Of a stretch of DNA of 64,000 bases, positions 26,171 to 34,424 are shown one piece after another (positions within the stretch are counted from its first letter, which is position 1; each line of letters opens with the position of its first letter). The notes below the pieces were generated by a model that did not search any database, was not told the origin of the DNA, and saw nothing but the letters and a program-made list of their open reading frames with translations. Source of the DNA: Caulobacter sp. UNC358MFTsu5.1 (GTDB taxonomy: Bacteria; Pseudomonadota; Alphaproteobacteria; Caulobacterales; Caulobacteraceae); assembly GCF_000712075.1 (NCBI RefSeq), contig NZ_JONW01000013.1, positions 124,001 to 188,000 on the forward strand, read 5' to 3'. Both the position numbers and the translations under genes were made by a program.

Positions 26171-26297
26171 CCGCTCATCCCGGCGAATGCCGGGACCCAG
26201 ATGGAATGGCGGTATGACTGACGCCATGAACGCTGAGCGCCTCCAATCATCCGCGCCGCCATGGGATCTGGGTCCCGGCATTCGCCGGGATGAGCGG
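26171..26297. repeat. 127-bp inverted-repeat element, copy 1
   Basis: Perfect 32-base inverted arms (26171-26202 and 26266-26297; left arm begins CCGCTCATCCCGGCGAATG) flank 63 bases. An element with identical arms and the same 63-base spacing lies at 35704-35830. It contains no open frame and sits between mfd and sdhE. The equal size of both copies suggests a mobile, non-autonomous or REP/ERIC-like element. Confidence 0.9.
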
Positions 26298-26308
26298 ATT
26301 CAGGGGGA

Positions 26309-26602
26309 TCACATCCCGTCCCCGATCGGCCGCGACGCATGAGCTTCGTAGCGGAAGGTCTTGATCAGGGTCAGGACGTCGGTGTCGAACTTGGCCGGGG
26401 TCGGTTCCTGGCCGACGATCCAGGCGTAGATCTCGCGATCCGACTCCTCCATCAGCGCTTCGAACGTATCCAGCTGCTCGGGGGTCAGGTTGGGGCCATG
26501 GGTGTCCGCGAACGGCCCCAGAATGAGGTCCGCTTCCCGAAATCCGCGATGCCAGGCCCGGAACTTCAGCCGCCGGAGGCGGGAGTCGTGATCGATGGTC
26601 AT
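26309..26602 (-). CDS. sdhE: FAD assembly factor SdhE (succinate dehydrogenase assembly factor 2)
   Basis: The 97-residue protein carries the DUF339 signature RLRRLKFRAWHRGFREADLI with the flavinylation motif RGxxE, then GPFAD, and a second part with EQLDTFEALMEESDREIYAW. SdhE promotes covalent FAD attachment to SdhA. The ATG at 26602 fits the family length; the frame extends far upstream only as an antisense shadow of cobQ. It precedes mfd on the same strand, and cobQ runs divergently 82 bases away. Confidence 0.93.
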   Translation of the reverse strand: MTIDHDSRLRRLKFRAWHRGFREADLILGPFADTHGPNLTPEQLDTFEALMEESDREIYAWIVGQEPTPAKFDTDVLTLIKTFRYEAHASRPIGDGM

Positions 26603-26683
26603 GTGACCGGGGATATAGAGCGCCGAAAGCCCTTGCGCCAGCGGCGGATTGACCGGGATCGGCAGGCCTTGTAGGCGCGGACC

Positions 26684-28144
26684 ATGGCCTCGCTGATGAT
26701 CCAGGGCTGCGGTTCGGACGTGGGCAAGTCGACCCTGGTGGCGGGCCTGTGCCGGCTGTTCGCCAATCGCGGTCTGGTGGTCCGGCCGTTCAAGCCGCAG
26801 AACATGTCCAACAACGCGGCCGTCACCGCCGACGGCGGCGAGATCGGACGGGCCCAGGCGCTGCAGGCCATCGCCTGCCGCACGCCGCCGACGGTCCAGA
26901 TGAACCCGGTGCTGCTGAAGCCGCAGAGCGACGTCGGCGCCCAGGTGGTGGTGCTGGGCAAGGTGGCGGGAAACTACAAGGCGCGGGCTTTCCAGGGGCT
27001 GAAGCCCGACCTGCTGGCCACCACGGTCCAGGCCTATCGCCAGCTGACCGCCGAGGCCGACCTGGTGCTGGTCGAGGGCGCGGGCAGTCCGGCCGAGACC
27101 AACCTGCGGGCGGGCGACATCGCCAACATGGGCTTCGCCCACGCCGCCGACGTGCCGGTGGCCCTGGTCGGCGACATCGACCGCGGGCACGTGATCGCCG
27201 CCCTGGCCGGGGCCCACCTGGTGCTGGACGCGGCTGACCGCGACCGCATCAAGGGCTTCATCATCAACAAGTTCCGCGGCGATCCTTCGCTGTTCGATGA
27301 AGGCCGGCGCGAGATCGTGGCGCGCACCGGCTGGCCGGACCTGGGCATGGCGCCGTGGCTGGCCCCGGCCCGCGCCCTGCCCGCCGAGGATGCGGTGGTG
27401 CTGGAGCGGCCCGTCCGCGCCGACGGCGACAGGCGCGTGCGGATCGTCGTGCCGATGCTGTCGCGGATCGCCAATTTCGACGAGTTCGACCCGCTGCGGG
27501 CCGATCCCGACATCGACTTCGCCTTCCTGCCGCCCGGGACGCCCGTGCCCGGCGACGCCGACCTGGTGATCCTGCCCGGGACCAAGGCGACCCTGGCGGA
27601 CCTGGCCTTCCTGCGCGCCCAGGGCTGGGACATCGACATCCTGGCCCATGTGCGTCGCGGCGGACGGGTGCTGGGCGTCTGCGGCGGCTACCAGATGCTG
27701 GGCCGGACGGTGTCGGACCCCGAGGGGATCGAGGGCGCGCCGGGCTCGGCGGCCAGCCTGGGCCTGCTGGACGTCGAGACCGTGCTGCTGGGCGACAAGG
27801 TGCTGCGGGCGACGACGGGCCGGCTGCTGGACGGCGACGCGGCCTTTTCGGGCTACGAGATGCATGTGGGCCGAACGACCGGTCCGGGCGCGGCGGCCCC
27901 GATGCTGGCCTTCGACGGCGGGACCGTGGACGGCGCGGTCTCGCCGGACGGCCGGGTGGCCGGCGCCTATGTCCACGGCCTGTTCGAGCGCGGCGAGGCG
28001 CGGGCCGCCCTGCTCGCCCCGCTCGGCCTGGCGGTGACGCCGCGCGACCACGCCGCGCGCGTCGATGCGGCCCTGGACGAGATCGCGGGGATGCTGGAGC
28101 GTTCGCTGGATATCGAGGCGATCGCGCGGATCGCGGGGCTGTAG
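26684..28144 (+). CDS. cobQ: Cobyric acid synthase CobQ
   Basis: The 486-residue amidotransferase has an N-terminal dethiobiotin-synthetase-like ATPase domain (LMIQGCGSDVGKSTLVAGLC; FKPQNMSNNAAVT) and a C-terminal class I glutaminase-like domain with the nucleophile in LGVCGGYQMLG and a His in GAYVHGLFE. It amidates four carboxylates of adenosylcobyrinic acid a,c-diamide in the cobalamin pathway. No other cobalamin gene is present in the window. I see no convincing cobalamin riboswitch in the 81 bases upstream. Confidence 0.95.
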   Translation: MASLMIQGCGSDVGKSTLVAGLCRLFANRGLVVRPFKPQNMSNNAAVTADGGEIGRAQALQAIACRTPPTVQMNPVLLKPQSDVGAQVVVLGKVAGNYKARAFQGLKPDLLATTVQAYRQLTAEADLVLVEGAGSPAETNLRAGDIANMGFAHAADVPVALVGDIDRGHVIAALAGAHLVLDAADRDRIKGFIINKFRGDPSLFDEGRREIVARTGWPDLGMAPWLAPARALPAEDAVVLERPVRADGDRRVRIVVPMLSRIANFDEFDPLRADPDIDFAFLPPGTPVPGDADLVILPGTKATLADLAFLRAQGWDIDILAHVRRGGRVLGVCGGYQMLGRTVSDPEGIEGAPGSAASLGLLDVETVLLGDKVLRATTGRLLDGDAAFSGYEMHVGRTTGPGAAAPMLAFDGGTVDGAVSPDGRVAGAYVHGLFERGEARAALLAPLGLAVTPRDHAARVDAALDEIAGMLERSLDIEAIARIAGL

Positions 28145-28157
28145 AACGCAAAAAGCC

Positions 28158-28270
28158 GTTGTCATCCCGGAAGCCTCGCAGACGCTGTCCGGGACCCAGG
28201 TGACTGGGCCGACGCGGTGCAGCCGCCCCTGGGGCCCGGACAAGCGCTGCGCGCTTTCCGGGATGACAAC
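28158..28270. repeat. 113-bp inverted-repeat element related to the 127-bp family
   Basis: Perfect 15-base outer arms (GTTGTCATCCCGGAA at 28158-28172, its complement at 28256-28270) enclose imperfect inner arms containing CTGTCCGGGACCCAGG and its counterpart. It shares the CATCCCGG and CCGGGACCCAG blocks with the 127-bp elements but differs elsewhere. It lies between cobQ and nhaA; the rest of 28145-28352 holds no gene I can support. Confidence 0.8.
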
Positions 28271-28352
28271 GATAAGGGATGGGTCGGTTTCGATAGCCCC
28301 GCCCCATCCGACGCGCGAGGATGCTTCCGACGATTCCCGCGAGGCCCGCTGC

Positions 28353-29537
28353 ATGACCGCTCGCCCCATCTCCGCCCTGCGCGCCTTCCTCCAGAGCGAA
28401 TCCGCCGGCGGGCTGCTGCTGATGGGCGCGGCCACCCTGGCCCTGATCGTCGCCAATTCGCCGCTGGCGGAGGACTATTTCCACGCCCTGCATGTCGAGA
28501 TTTTAGGTCTATCGCTGGGGCATTGGGTCAACGACGGCCTGATGGCCGTGTTCTTCCTGCTGGTCGGGCTGGAGATCAAGCGCGAGATGGTCGACGGCGA
28601 GCTGTCCAGCTGGTCGCGGCGCGTGCTGCCCGGCGTGGCGGCCCTGGGCGGGATGCTGGTCCCGGCCCTGATCTATGTGGCGGTCAATCTGCAGGCGCCC
28701 GCCAACCTGCGCGGCTGGGCCATCCCGGCCGCCACTGACATCGCCTTCGCCCTGGGCGTGCTGTCGCTGCTGGGGCCCCGCGTCCCGGGCTCGCTGAAGG
28801 TCTTCCTGGCCGCCCTGGCGATCATCGACGACCTGGGCGCCATCCTGATCATCGCCGTCTTCTACACCGACCACCTCACCCTCTGGGCCCTGGGCGGTGC
28901 CGCGGCGACCCTGGCGGTGCTGGTGACGATGAACCGTCTCAAGGTGATGAGGCTCTGGCCCTATCTGGTTGTCGGGGCTGGACTTTGGGTCTTCTTCCTG
29001 AAGTCCGGCGTGCACGCCACCCTGGCCGGTGTGATCCTGGCCATGACGATCCCGATCACCCGGTCTCCGGCCCGTCCCGACGACGGGTATTCGCCGCTCC
29101 ATCGCCTGGAGCACGCGCTCAATCCGTGGGTCGCCTACCTGGTCGTGCCGGTGTTCGGCTTCGCCAACGCCGGCGTCGCCCTGGGCCAGGTGGGACTGGC
29201 GGAGCTGACCGCCCCCGCCACCCTGGGCGCCGAGCTGGGCCTGTTCCTGGGCAAGCCGATCGGCGTGGGCCTGTTCTGCCTGGCCGCCATCAAGCTGGGC
29301 TGGGCCCAGCGGCCCAGCGGCGCGTCCTGGGCGCAGATCTTCGGCGTCTCGGCCCTTTGCGGCATCGGCTTCACCATGAGCCTGTTCATCAACAACCTGG
29401 CGTTCGACGCCCCGGTCCTGCAGGCCGAGACCAAGATCGGCGTGCTGGCCGGCTCGCTGCTGTCGGCCCTGCTGGGCTGGCTGGTCTTCAGCCTGGCGCC
29501 GCGCCCCCGCGATCCCCACATCTCCACTGAAGCCTGA
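28353..29537 (+). CDS. nhaA: Na+/H+ antiporter NhaA
   Basis: The 394-residue protein has about twelve membrane segments and the NhaA signatures ALHVEILGLSLGHWVNDGLM, VFFLLVGLEIKREMVDGEL, AATDIAFALGVLSLLG and the cation-binding Asp pair in ALAIIDDLGAILIIAVFYT. It also has FGFANAGVAL and GIGFTMSLFINNLAF near the C terminus. It exchanges cytoplasmic Na+ for external H+, giving alkali and salt tolerance. The ATG at 28353 gives the usual N-terminal helix ALRAFLQSESAGGLLL. A signal-peptide gene follows 13 bases later. Confidence 0.95.
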   Translation: MTARPISALRAFLQSESAGGLLLMGAATLALIVANSPLAEDYFHALHVEILGLSLGHWVNDGLMAVFFLLVGLEIKREMVDGELSSWSRRVLPGVAALGGMLVPALIYVAVNLQAPANLRGWAIPAATDIAFALGVLSLLGPRVPGSLKVFLAALAIIDDLGAILIIAVFYTDHLTLWALGGAAATLAVLVTMNRLKVMRLWPYLVVGAGLWVFFLKSGVHATLAGVILAMTIPITRSPARPDDGYSPLHRLEHALNPWVAYLVVPVFGFANAGVALGQVGLAELTAPATLGAELGLFLGKPIGVGLFCLAAIKLGWAQRPSGASWAQIFGVSALCGIGFTMSLFINNLAFDAPVLQAETKIGVLAGSLLSALLGWLVFSLAPRPRDPHISTEA

Positions 29538-29550
29538 ACCGGAGCCTGTC

Positions 29551-30057
29551 ATGCGCGCCGTCCTCGTCTCCCCTCTCCTCGCCGCCCTGGCGCTGGGCGC
29601 GGCCCTGGCCGCCCCCTTGGCCGCCTTCGCCGCCCCGGCCGTCTCGTCGGTCCGCGTCTCCATCGGTCCCGGCCTGGCCGAGAAGGCCGACCAGATCGGC
29701 GACCGCGACCTCGACTCCCTGGCCGCCGACCTGCGGCGGACGATCGAGCGGCGGCTGCCCTCGGCCCGGGACGGCGGCGTCCTGACCCTGGTCATCGACG
29801 ACGCCCGCCCCAACCGCCCCACCGCCCAGCAACTGCTGACCACCCAGGGCCTGTCGATGGAGAGCTTCGGCAACGGCGGGGCGACGATCAGCGGCGACTA
29901 TGTCGACGCGGCCGGCCAACGCACGCCGATCGCCTACAGCTGGTACGGCGACGACATCCGCTGGGCCCGGCACAGCTCGACCTGGCACGACGCCGAGGAC
30001 GCTTTCGACCGCCTCGCCCGCCGCCTGGCCAAGGACCAGTTCAGCGACGCGCGCTGA
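29551..30057 (+). CDS. Secreted protein of unknown function
   Basis: The 168-residue protein begins with a clear signal peptide (hydrophobic Leu/Ala run, likely cleaved after AAFAA near residue 28), so the mature part is periplasmic. The mature region has an amphipathic helix (LDSLAADLRRTIERRLP) followed by a beta-rich segment (GVLTLVIDDARPNRPT, GATISGDYVDAAG, YSWYGDDIRWARHSSTWHDA) and a final helix. I recognise no family. It starts 13 bases after nhaA and is probably on the same transcript. Confidence 0.75.
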   Translation: MRAVLVSPLLAALALGAALAAPLAAFAAPAVSSVRVSIGPGLAEKADQIGDRDLDSLAADLRRTIERRLPSARDGGVLTLVIDDARPNRPTAQQLLTTQGLSMESFGNGGATISGDYVDAAGQRTPIAYSWYGDDIRWARHSSTWHDAEDAFDRLARRLAKDQFSDAR

Positions 30058-30152
30058 AACGCGCGTTTCGATGACCTCTTGCCAGTCGTCCCGACACGGC
30101 GTCTGATCGCTGTTCATGAACGCGGGGCCAACCCGTAGTCGGCGAGGAACGC

Positions 30153-31544
30153 ATGTCGGAACGGCGCTCATCCTGGACCCTGGCGGCCTTCGCCGCGCCG
30201 TGCCTGCCCCTGGCAGCCCTGGGCCTGCCGCTGGTGGTCTACCTGCCGGAATACTACGTCAGCGACCTGGGGCTTTCGCTGTCGATGGTCGGTTCGGCCT
30301 TCCTGCTGGTGCGGGTGGCCGACATCATCCTGGACCCGATCCTGGGCGGACTGATGGACACCACGCGCACCCGCCTGGGCCGGTTCAGGCCCTGGCTGCT
30401 GGCCGCCGCGCCGGTGCTGATGCTGGCGGCCTATTTCCTGTTCATGGCCAAGCCGGGGATCGGCCCGCTCTATTTGTGGGGCTGGCTGGTGGTCTGCTAC
30501 GTGGGCTACTCGATGGCGGTGCTGTCGCACACGGCCTGGGGCGCGGTGCTGTCGCCGGACTACCAGCAGCGATCCCGGGTCTATGGCTGGTGGAGCGCCG
30601 GCAACGTGGTCGGCATGATCCTGGTGCTGCTGCTGCCGCCGCTGCTGGCCATCGTGTTCAAGGGCGACCACGCCGCCGGCATCCAGGCCATGGGCTGGCT
30701 GATCATCGCCCTCTTGCCCCTGACCTTCCTGCTGGCCTCCGCCGTGGTGGGCGAGACCAACGTTCCGCCGGTCCGGCACCAGGCCGGGCTCAAGCAGTAT
30801 CTGGGCCTGATCAAGCGCCCGTCGGTGCAGATCCTGCTGTTCGCCGACCTGCTGATGGGCCTGGCTCCCGGGATCGCCGGGGCGCTGTTCTTCTTCTTCT
30901 TCGAGCGCATCAAGGGCTTCGACAAGGGCGAGGCCGGCGTCCTGCTGCTGATCTATTTCGTCGCCGCCCTGGGCGGTTCGCCGATCTGGCCGCTCCTGGC
31001 CAAGAAGATCGGCAAGCACAAGGCCCTGGCCGTCGCGGCCCTGATCTACGCCTTCGTGCAGTTCGCCACCGTCTTCACCCCCAGCGGCATGAGCGTGATC
31101 GGCACGCTGATCCTGATCCTGGCCGGACTGCCCTATTCGGCCGCGCCGCTGCTGGTGCGCTCGATGATGGCCGACCTGGGCGACGAGGAGCGGCTGGTCA
31201 GCGGCGTGGACCGCACGGGCCTGCTGTACGCCGTCGTCAACGGCACCGTGAAGCTGGGCTACGCCCTGGCCATCGGCGTGTTCATCGTGCTGGGCAAGCT
31301 GGGCTTCGATCCCAAGGTCCCCAGCGCCCAGGGCGACACGGCGCTGATCGCCCTCTACGCGGTGGCGCCGGCGGTGCTGGGGCTGCTGGTGTGCGCGGTC
31401 ATCCTGCGCTATCCGCTGGACGCGACCGCCCATGCCGAGATCCGCCGTCAGCTCGACGAACGGGACGCGGCCGAGCCCCTCCCCAGCCCGAGTCCGGAAC
31501 CGCATGTCGCCCCTCTCGCCTCCCCAAAGCCCGCCGCTGAATGA
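30153..31544 (+). CDS. GPH-family (MelB-like) MFS sugar/cation symporter
   Basis: The 463-residue protein has twelve predicted helices and the GPH pattern. Near the N terminus FLLVRVADIILDPILGGLMD and TTRTRLGRFRPWLLAAAP hold the Asp residues and RxGRxRPW loop of this family; further on come SHTAWGAVLSPDYQQRSRVY and GVDRTGLLYAVVNGTVKLGY. GPH transporters import glycosides or other organic molecules with Na+ or H+. No catabolic genes adjoin it, so the substrate is unknown. The last 41 bases overlap mazG in another frame. Confidence 0.88.
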   Translation: MSERRSSWTLAAFAAPCLPLAALGLPLVVYLPEYYVSDLGLSLSMVGSAFLLVRVADIILDPILGGLMDTTRTRLGRFRPWLLAAAPVLMLAAYFLFMAKPGIGPLYLWGWLVVCYVGYSMAVLSHTAWGAVLSPDYQQRSRVYGWWSAGNVVGMILVLLLPPLLAIVFKGDHAAGIQAMGWLIIALLPLTFLLASAVVGETNVPPVRHQAGLKQYLGLIKRPSVQILLFADLLMGLAPGIAGALFFFFFERIKGFDKGEAGVLLLIYFVAALGGSPIWPLLAKKIGKHKALAVAALIYAFVQFATVFTPSGMSVIGTLILILAGLPYSAAPLLVRSMMADLGDEERLVSGVDRTGLLYAVVNGTVKLGYALAIGVFIVLGKLGFDPKVPSAQGDTALIALYAVAPAVLGLLVCAVILRYPLDATAHAEIRRQLDERDAAEPLPSPSPEPHVAPLASPKPAAE

Positions 31545-32358
31545 TCCGCGCGAGCCAAATGTTCTTAAGGGGGACCAGCACCCGCTCTTCACCCTGATCG
31601 ACATCATGGCGAAACTGCGCGATCCCGACGGCGGCTGCCCGTGGGACCTGGAGCAGACCTTCGCCACCGTCGCGCCCTACACGGTCGAAGAGGCCTACGA
31701 GGTTGCCGACGCCATCGAGCGGAACGACCTGTCCGACCTGAAGGAGGAGCTGGGCGACCTGCTGCTGCAGGTGGTGTTCCATTCGCGGATGGCCGAGGAG
31801 CAAGGCGCCTTCGACCTGGCGGGCGTGGCCTCGGCGATCAACGACAAGATGGTGCGCCGTCATCCCCACGTGTTCGGCGACCACGCCTATGACGACCTCG
31901 ACGCCCAGGTCGCCGGCTGGGAGGCGCTGAAGGCCCAGGAGCGCCAGGCCAAGAAGAAGGGCGGCGTGCTGGACGACGTGCCCGCCGGCCTTCCCGCCAT
32001 GACCCGCGCCGTCAAGCTGACCAAGCGCGCCGCGCGCGTCGGCTTCGACTGGCCCTCGACCGACGAGGTGCTGGACAAGCTGGCCGAGGAGGTCGCCGAG
32101 CTGAAGGTCGAGATCGCCGCCGGCGACAAGGCCAAGGCCCGCGAGGAGCTGGGCGACCTGCTGTTCGTGGTCGCCAACCTGGCCCGCAAGCTGGACGTCG
32201 AGCCCGAGGACGCCCTGCGCGCCACCAACGCCAAGTTCGCGCGTCGCTTCGCCTTCATCGAGGCCGAGCTGGCCAAGGACGGCCGCACGCCCGACCAGTC
32301 GGACCTGGCCGAAATGGACGGCCTGTGGAACGCGGCCAAGGCGGCGGAGAAGAAATAG
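31504..32358 (+). CDS. mazG: Nucleoside triphosphate pyrophosphohydrolase MazG
   Basis: From the ATG at 31504 the protein has 284 residues and two MazG domains. The first has LRDPDGGCPWDLEQTFATVA, PYTVEEAYEVADAIE and KEELGDLLLQVVFHSRMAEE, where the Glu/Asp residues bind Mg2+. The second contains GFDWPSTDEVLDKLAEEVAE and EELGDLLFVVANLAR. MazG hydrolyses NTPs to NMP and pyrophosphate, cleaning damaged nucleotides. The chosen start overlaps the MFS gene by 41 bases; no better start lies between it and the conserved region. A 78-bp repeat follows the stop. Confidence 0.92.
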   Translation: MSPLSPPQSPPLNDPREPNVLKGDQHPLFTLIDIMAKLRDPDGGCPWDLEQTFATVAPYTVEEAYEVADAIERNDLSDLKEELGDLLLQVVFHSRMAEEQGAFDLAGVASAINDKMVRRHPHVFGDHAYDDLDAQVAGWEALKAQERQAKKKGGVLDDVPAGLPAMTRAVKLTKRAARVGFDWPSTDEVLDKLAEEVAELKVEIAAGDKAKAREELGDLLFVVANLARKLDVEPEDALRATNAKFARRFAFIEAELAKDGRTPDQSDLAEMDGLWNAAKAAEKK

Positions 32359-32366
32359 ACGCGACC

Positions 32367-32444
32367 GGGGACATGCGCTCGCGCGTGTCCCCATCAGCAT
32401 CCACCGAGCCAGGACTTGGGGACACGCCGCAAGGGCATGTCCCC
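32367..32444. repeat. 78-bp double-hairpin intergenic repeat, copy 2
   Basis: Two GGGGACA/TGTCCCC hairpins (32367-32392 and 32418-32444) flank a 25-base linker that is closely similar to that of the copy at 19497-19574 (shared ATC, GCAT, CAC and GAGCC blocks). Like copy 1 it lies between the ends of two convergent coding regions, here mazG and the lysozyme remnant. Confidence 0.85.
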
Positions 32445-32448
32445 GGCC

Positions 32449-32990
32449 CTAGAAGGCCGGCCAGTCGTCCAATGAGTCGATCTCGCGCCAGGCCCGCACG
32501 CAGGCGTTGACCGGGTCCTTGCCGATGAAGATCGCCGCCTCGGCCCAGCGGCGCCGCAGCAGGCCGACCAGCGGCTTGCCGCCCTGGTTGATCCAGCGGC
32601 GCATCTCGTCGGGCACGGCGGTCTTCTCGCCGGCGTTCAGCTTGCGCAGCAGGGTCGAGGTGCGCAGCGCGCCGTCGCCGAGATTGTAGGTCCACGAGAT
32701 CAGGGCCGCGGCCTCATGGGCCCGCAGCGGGGTGCGCACCCGGGCGTGGACGTCCATGGCCGCGCGCTTCATGTCGCGCATCAAGAGCTTGCCTCGGTGA
32801 TGGCCGGGGTCGCGGGCGTGACGGGCTTGCCGGCCGCGTCGCGGATCGTGCCGTAGCCGATCGTCCAGGTGCCGCCCGGCAGGGCGCCGTTGTCGTCATA
32901 GGGCTTGGCGAAGAAGCCCTCCACCCGTTTGACGACCGTGGTCGCGGCCTCGGGCACCGTCACGCCGTCCCAGGGATCGTTGTCGGCCAT
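32449..32990 (-). pseudogene. Frameshifted phage-type lysozyme (GH24 endolysin family)
   Basis: Two overlapping frames together make one GH24 lysozyme of about 180 residues. The first (32781-32990, 69 residues) has VVKRVEGFFAKPYDDNGALP and TWTIGYGTIRD, holding the catalytic Glu (residue 24), Asp and Thr. It then reaches ITEASS and stops. The second (32449 to about 32784) continues with MRDMKRAAMDVHARVRTPL, SWTYNLGDGALRTSTLLRKL and NAG, then GLLRRRWAEAAIFIGKD. One extra base between TC and TTGATG would join them as EASSLMRDM, which fits the family. No signal peptide or phage neighbours are seen. It is either a pseudogene, a sequence error or, less likely, a coupled two-part gene (TGATG overlap). 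Confidence 0.8.
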
Positions 32991-33017
32991 GGTGCTCGCC
33001 CTCCGAATGTGGGAGGC

Positions 33018-33060
33018 GAGCGTTCACCTGTCGGGCGAGCGCGGCAAGCCGTGAACGCTC
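33018..33060 (-). terminator. Candidate hairpin after hflX
   Basis: Perfect 10-base arms (GAGCGTTCAC at 33018-33027, GTGAACGCTC at 33051-33060) with a 23-base loop begin within the hflX stop region on the minus strand. There is no T-run, so termination is only a possibility. It separates hflX from the lysozyme remnant. Confidence 0.35.
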
Positions 33061-34414
33061 AGTCGCCGGTCGCCATCACCCAGACCTGGGGGAACTGCCG
33101 CTCGAACCGGCCCAGGGCCTGGGCGTCGAGGCGGGCGATCAGGCGCACGCCGCCGTCTCCTTCGTCTTCACGGCTCTCGACCCGGCCGTTGCGATAGATC
33201 CAGGCCAGGGCCTCGCCGTCCGAGGCGGACAGGCGCACCGCCACCGGCGGGGTGTCGTCGATCAGGCCGCCGACGCGCTTGAGCAGCTCGGCGCAGCCCT
33301 CGCCCGTGACGGCGGAGACGGGCGAGGCGCCCTGCCGCCGGGCCTGGCCCTCGAGGATCTCGCGGGCCTCGCCGTCGACCAGGTCGATCTTGTTCCAGAC
33401 CTCGATCAGGGTCTTGCCGTCCTCGGCCTCGCCGTCGTCGCCCAGCACGGCCAGCTCGGCCAGCACCTTCTGGACGTCGCGGGCCTGGGCGTCGGTGTCG
33501 GGATTGGCCACGTCGCGCACGTGCAGCACGACGTCGGCCTCCTGAACCTCCTCCAGGGTGGCGCGGAAGGCTTCGACCAGCTCGTGCGGCAGGTCGGAGA
33601 TGAAGCCGACGGTGTCGGACAGGATAGCCGGCCGGCCGTCGGGCAGCTTCACGGTGCGCAGGGTCGGGTCCAGGGTGGCGAAAAGCATGTCCTGGGCCAC
33701 GACCGTGGCGTTGGTCAGCCGGTTGAACAGGGTCGACTTGCCGGCGTTGGTGTAGCCCACCAGGGCCACCGTCGGGTACGGGACCTTCTTGCGGGCCGAG
33801 CGGTGCAGGGTGCGGGTGCGCCGCACCTCCTCCAGCTCGCGCTTGAGCTTGCCGATCGTGCCGGCGATCAGGCGACGGTCCAGTTCGATCTGGGTTTCGC
33901 CGGGACCGCCGGTCGAGCCGGTGCCGCCGCGCTGGCGCTCAAGGTGGGTCCAGGTGCGGACCAGGCGCGAGCGTTCGTAGTCGAGCCTGGCCAGCTCGAC
34001 CTGCAGCTTGCCCTCGCGGGTGCGGGCCCGGCGGGCGAAGATCTCGAGGATCAGGCCCGTGCGGTCGATGACCTTGACGCCCAGGCCGCGCTCGAGATTG
34101 CGCTGCTGGACCGGGGTCAACTGGTCGTCGAAGACGGCGACGTCGATCTTCTCGACCTCGCAGATGGCCTTCAACTCGTCGACCTTGCCGCTGCCGAACA
34201 GGGTGGCCGGGGTCACCTGGCGCAGAGGGGCGATCATCGTCTCGACCACGTCGAGATCGAGGGCGATCGCCAGGCCGACGGCTTCCTCGAGACGCGCGTT
34301 GGGATCACGCGCCTCGATGGCCGCCTGGCCGCGCGCCGGGCGCACGGGATGGATCACGAACGCCCGGAAGATCGGCGCAGCGTGGTCGATGGACTTGGAG
34401 GTGGACTTCGTCAA
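33059..34414 (-). CDS. hflX: GTPase HflX
   Basis: The 451-residue protein has the HflX N-terminal domain (LDLDVVETMIAPLRQVTPAT then LFGSGKVDEL), the Gly-rich linker RGGTGSTGGPGETQIELDRR and a TRAFAC-class GTPase domain. The GTPase motifs are G1 GYTNAGKSTLFN, G3 DTVGFISDLPHELVEAF and G4 NKID. HflX is a ribosome-associated GTPase that splits or rescues ribosomes under stress. The start appears to be a TTG at 34414, since conserved sequence (IDHAAPIFRAFVIHP) extends to it. It follows hfq by 10 bases, the conserved hfq-hflX pair. Confidence 0.95.
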   Translation of the reverse strand: MTKSTSKSIDHAAPIFRAFVIHPVRPARGQAAIEARDPNARLEEAVGLAIALDLDVVETMIAPLRQVTPATLFGSGKVDELKAICEVEKIDVAVFDDQLTPVQQRNLERGLGVKVIDRTGLILEIFARRARTREGKLQVELARLDYERSRLVRTWTHLERQRGGTGSTGGPGETQIELDRRLIAGTIGKLKRELEEVRRTRTLHRSARKKVPYPTVALVGYTNAGKSTLFNRLTNATVVAQDMLFATLDPTLRTVKLPDGRPAILSDTVGFISDLPHELVEAFRATLEEVQEADVVLHVRDVANPDTDAQARDVQKVLAELAVLGDDGEAEDGKTLIEVWNKIDLVDGEAREILEGQARRQGASPVSAVTGEGCAELLKRVGGLIDDTPPVAVRLSASDGEALAWIYRNGRVESREDEGDGGVRLIARLDAQALGRFERQFPQVWVMATGD

Positions 34415-34424
34415 ACCCTAGGAA

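Noticed and set aside
23826..26342. An 838-codon open frame antisense to mfd
   Set aside because: Same GC-frame artefact as above; the composition is Gly/Gln/Val-rich and the opposite strand carries a textbook Mfd.
26602..26684. Cobalamin riboswitch in front of cobQ
   Set aside because: The gap to the divergent sdhE is only 81 bases, too short for the conserved structure, and no B12-box-like core is visible.
30168..31667. A 499-codon open frame antisense to the GPH transporter
   Set aside because: Gln/His/Arg-rich shadow with no recognisable domain, and it overlaps both the transporter and the mazG start.
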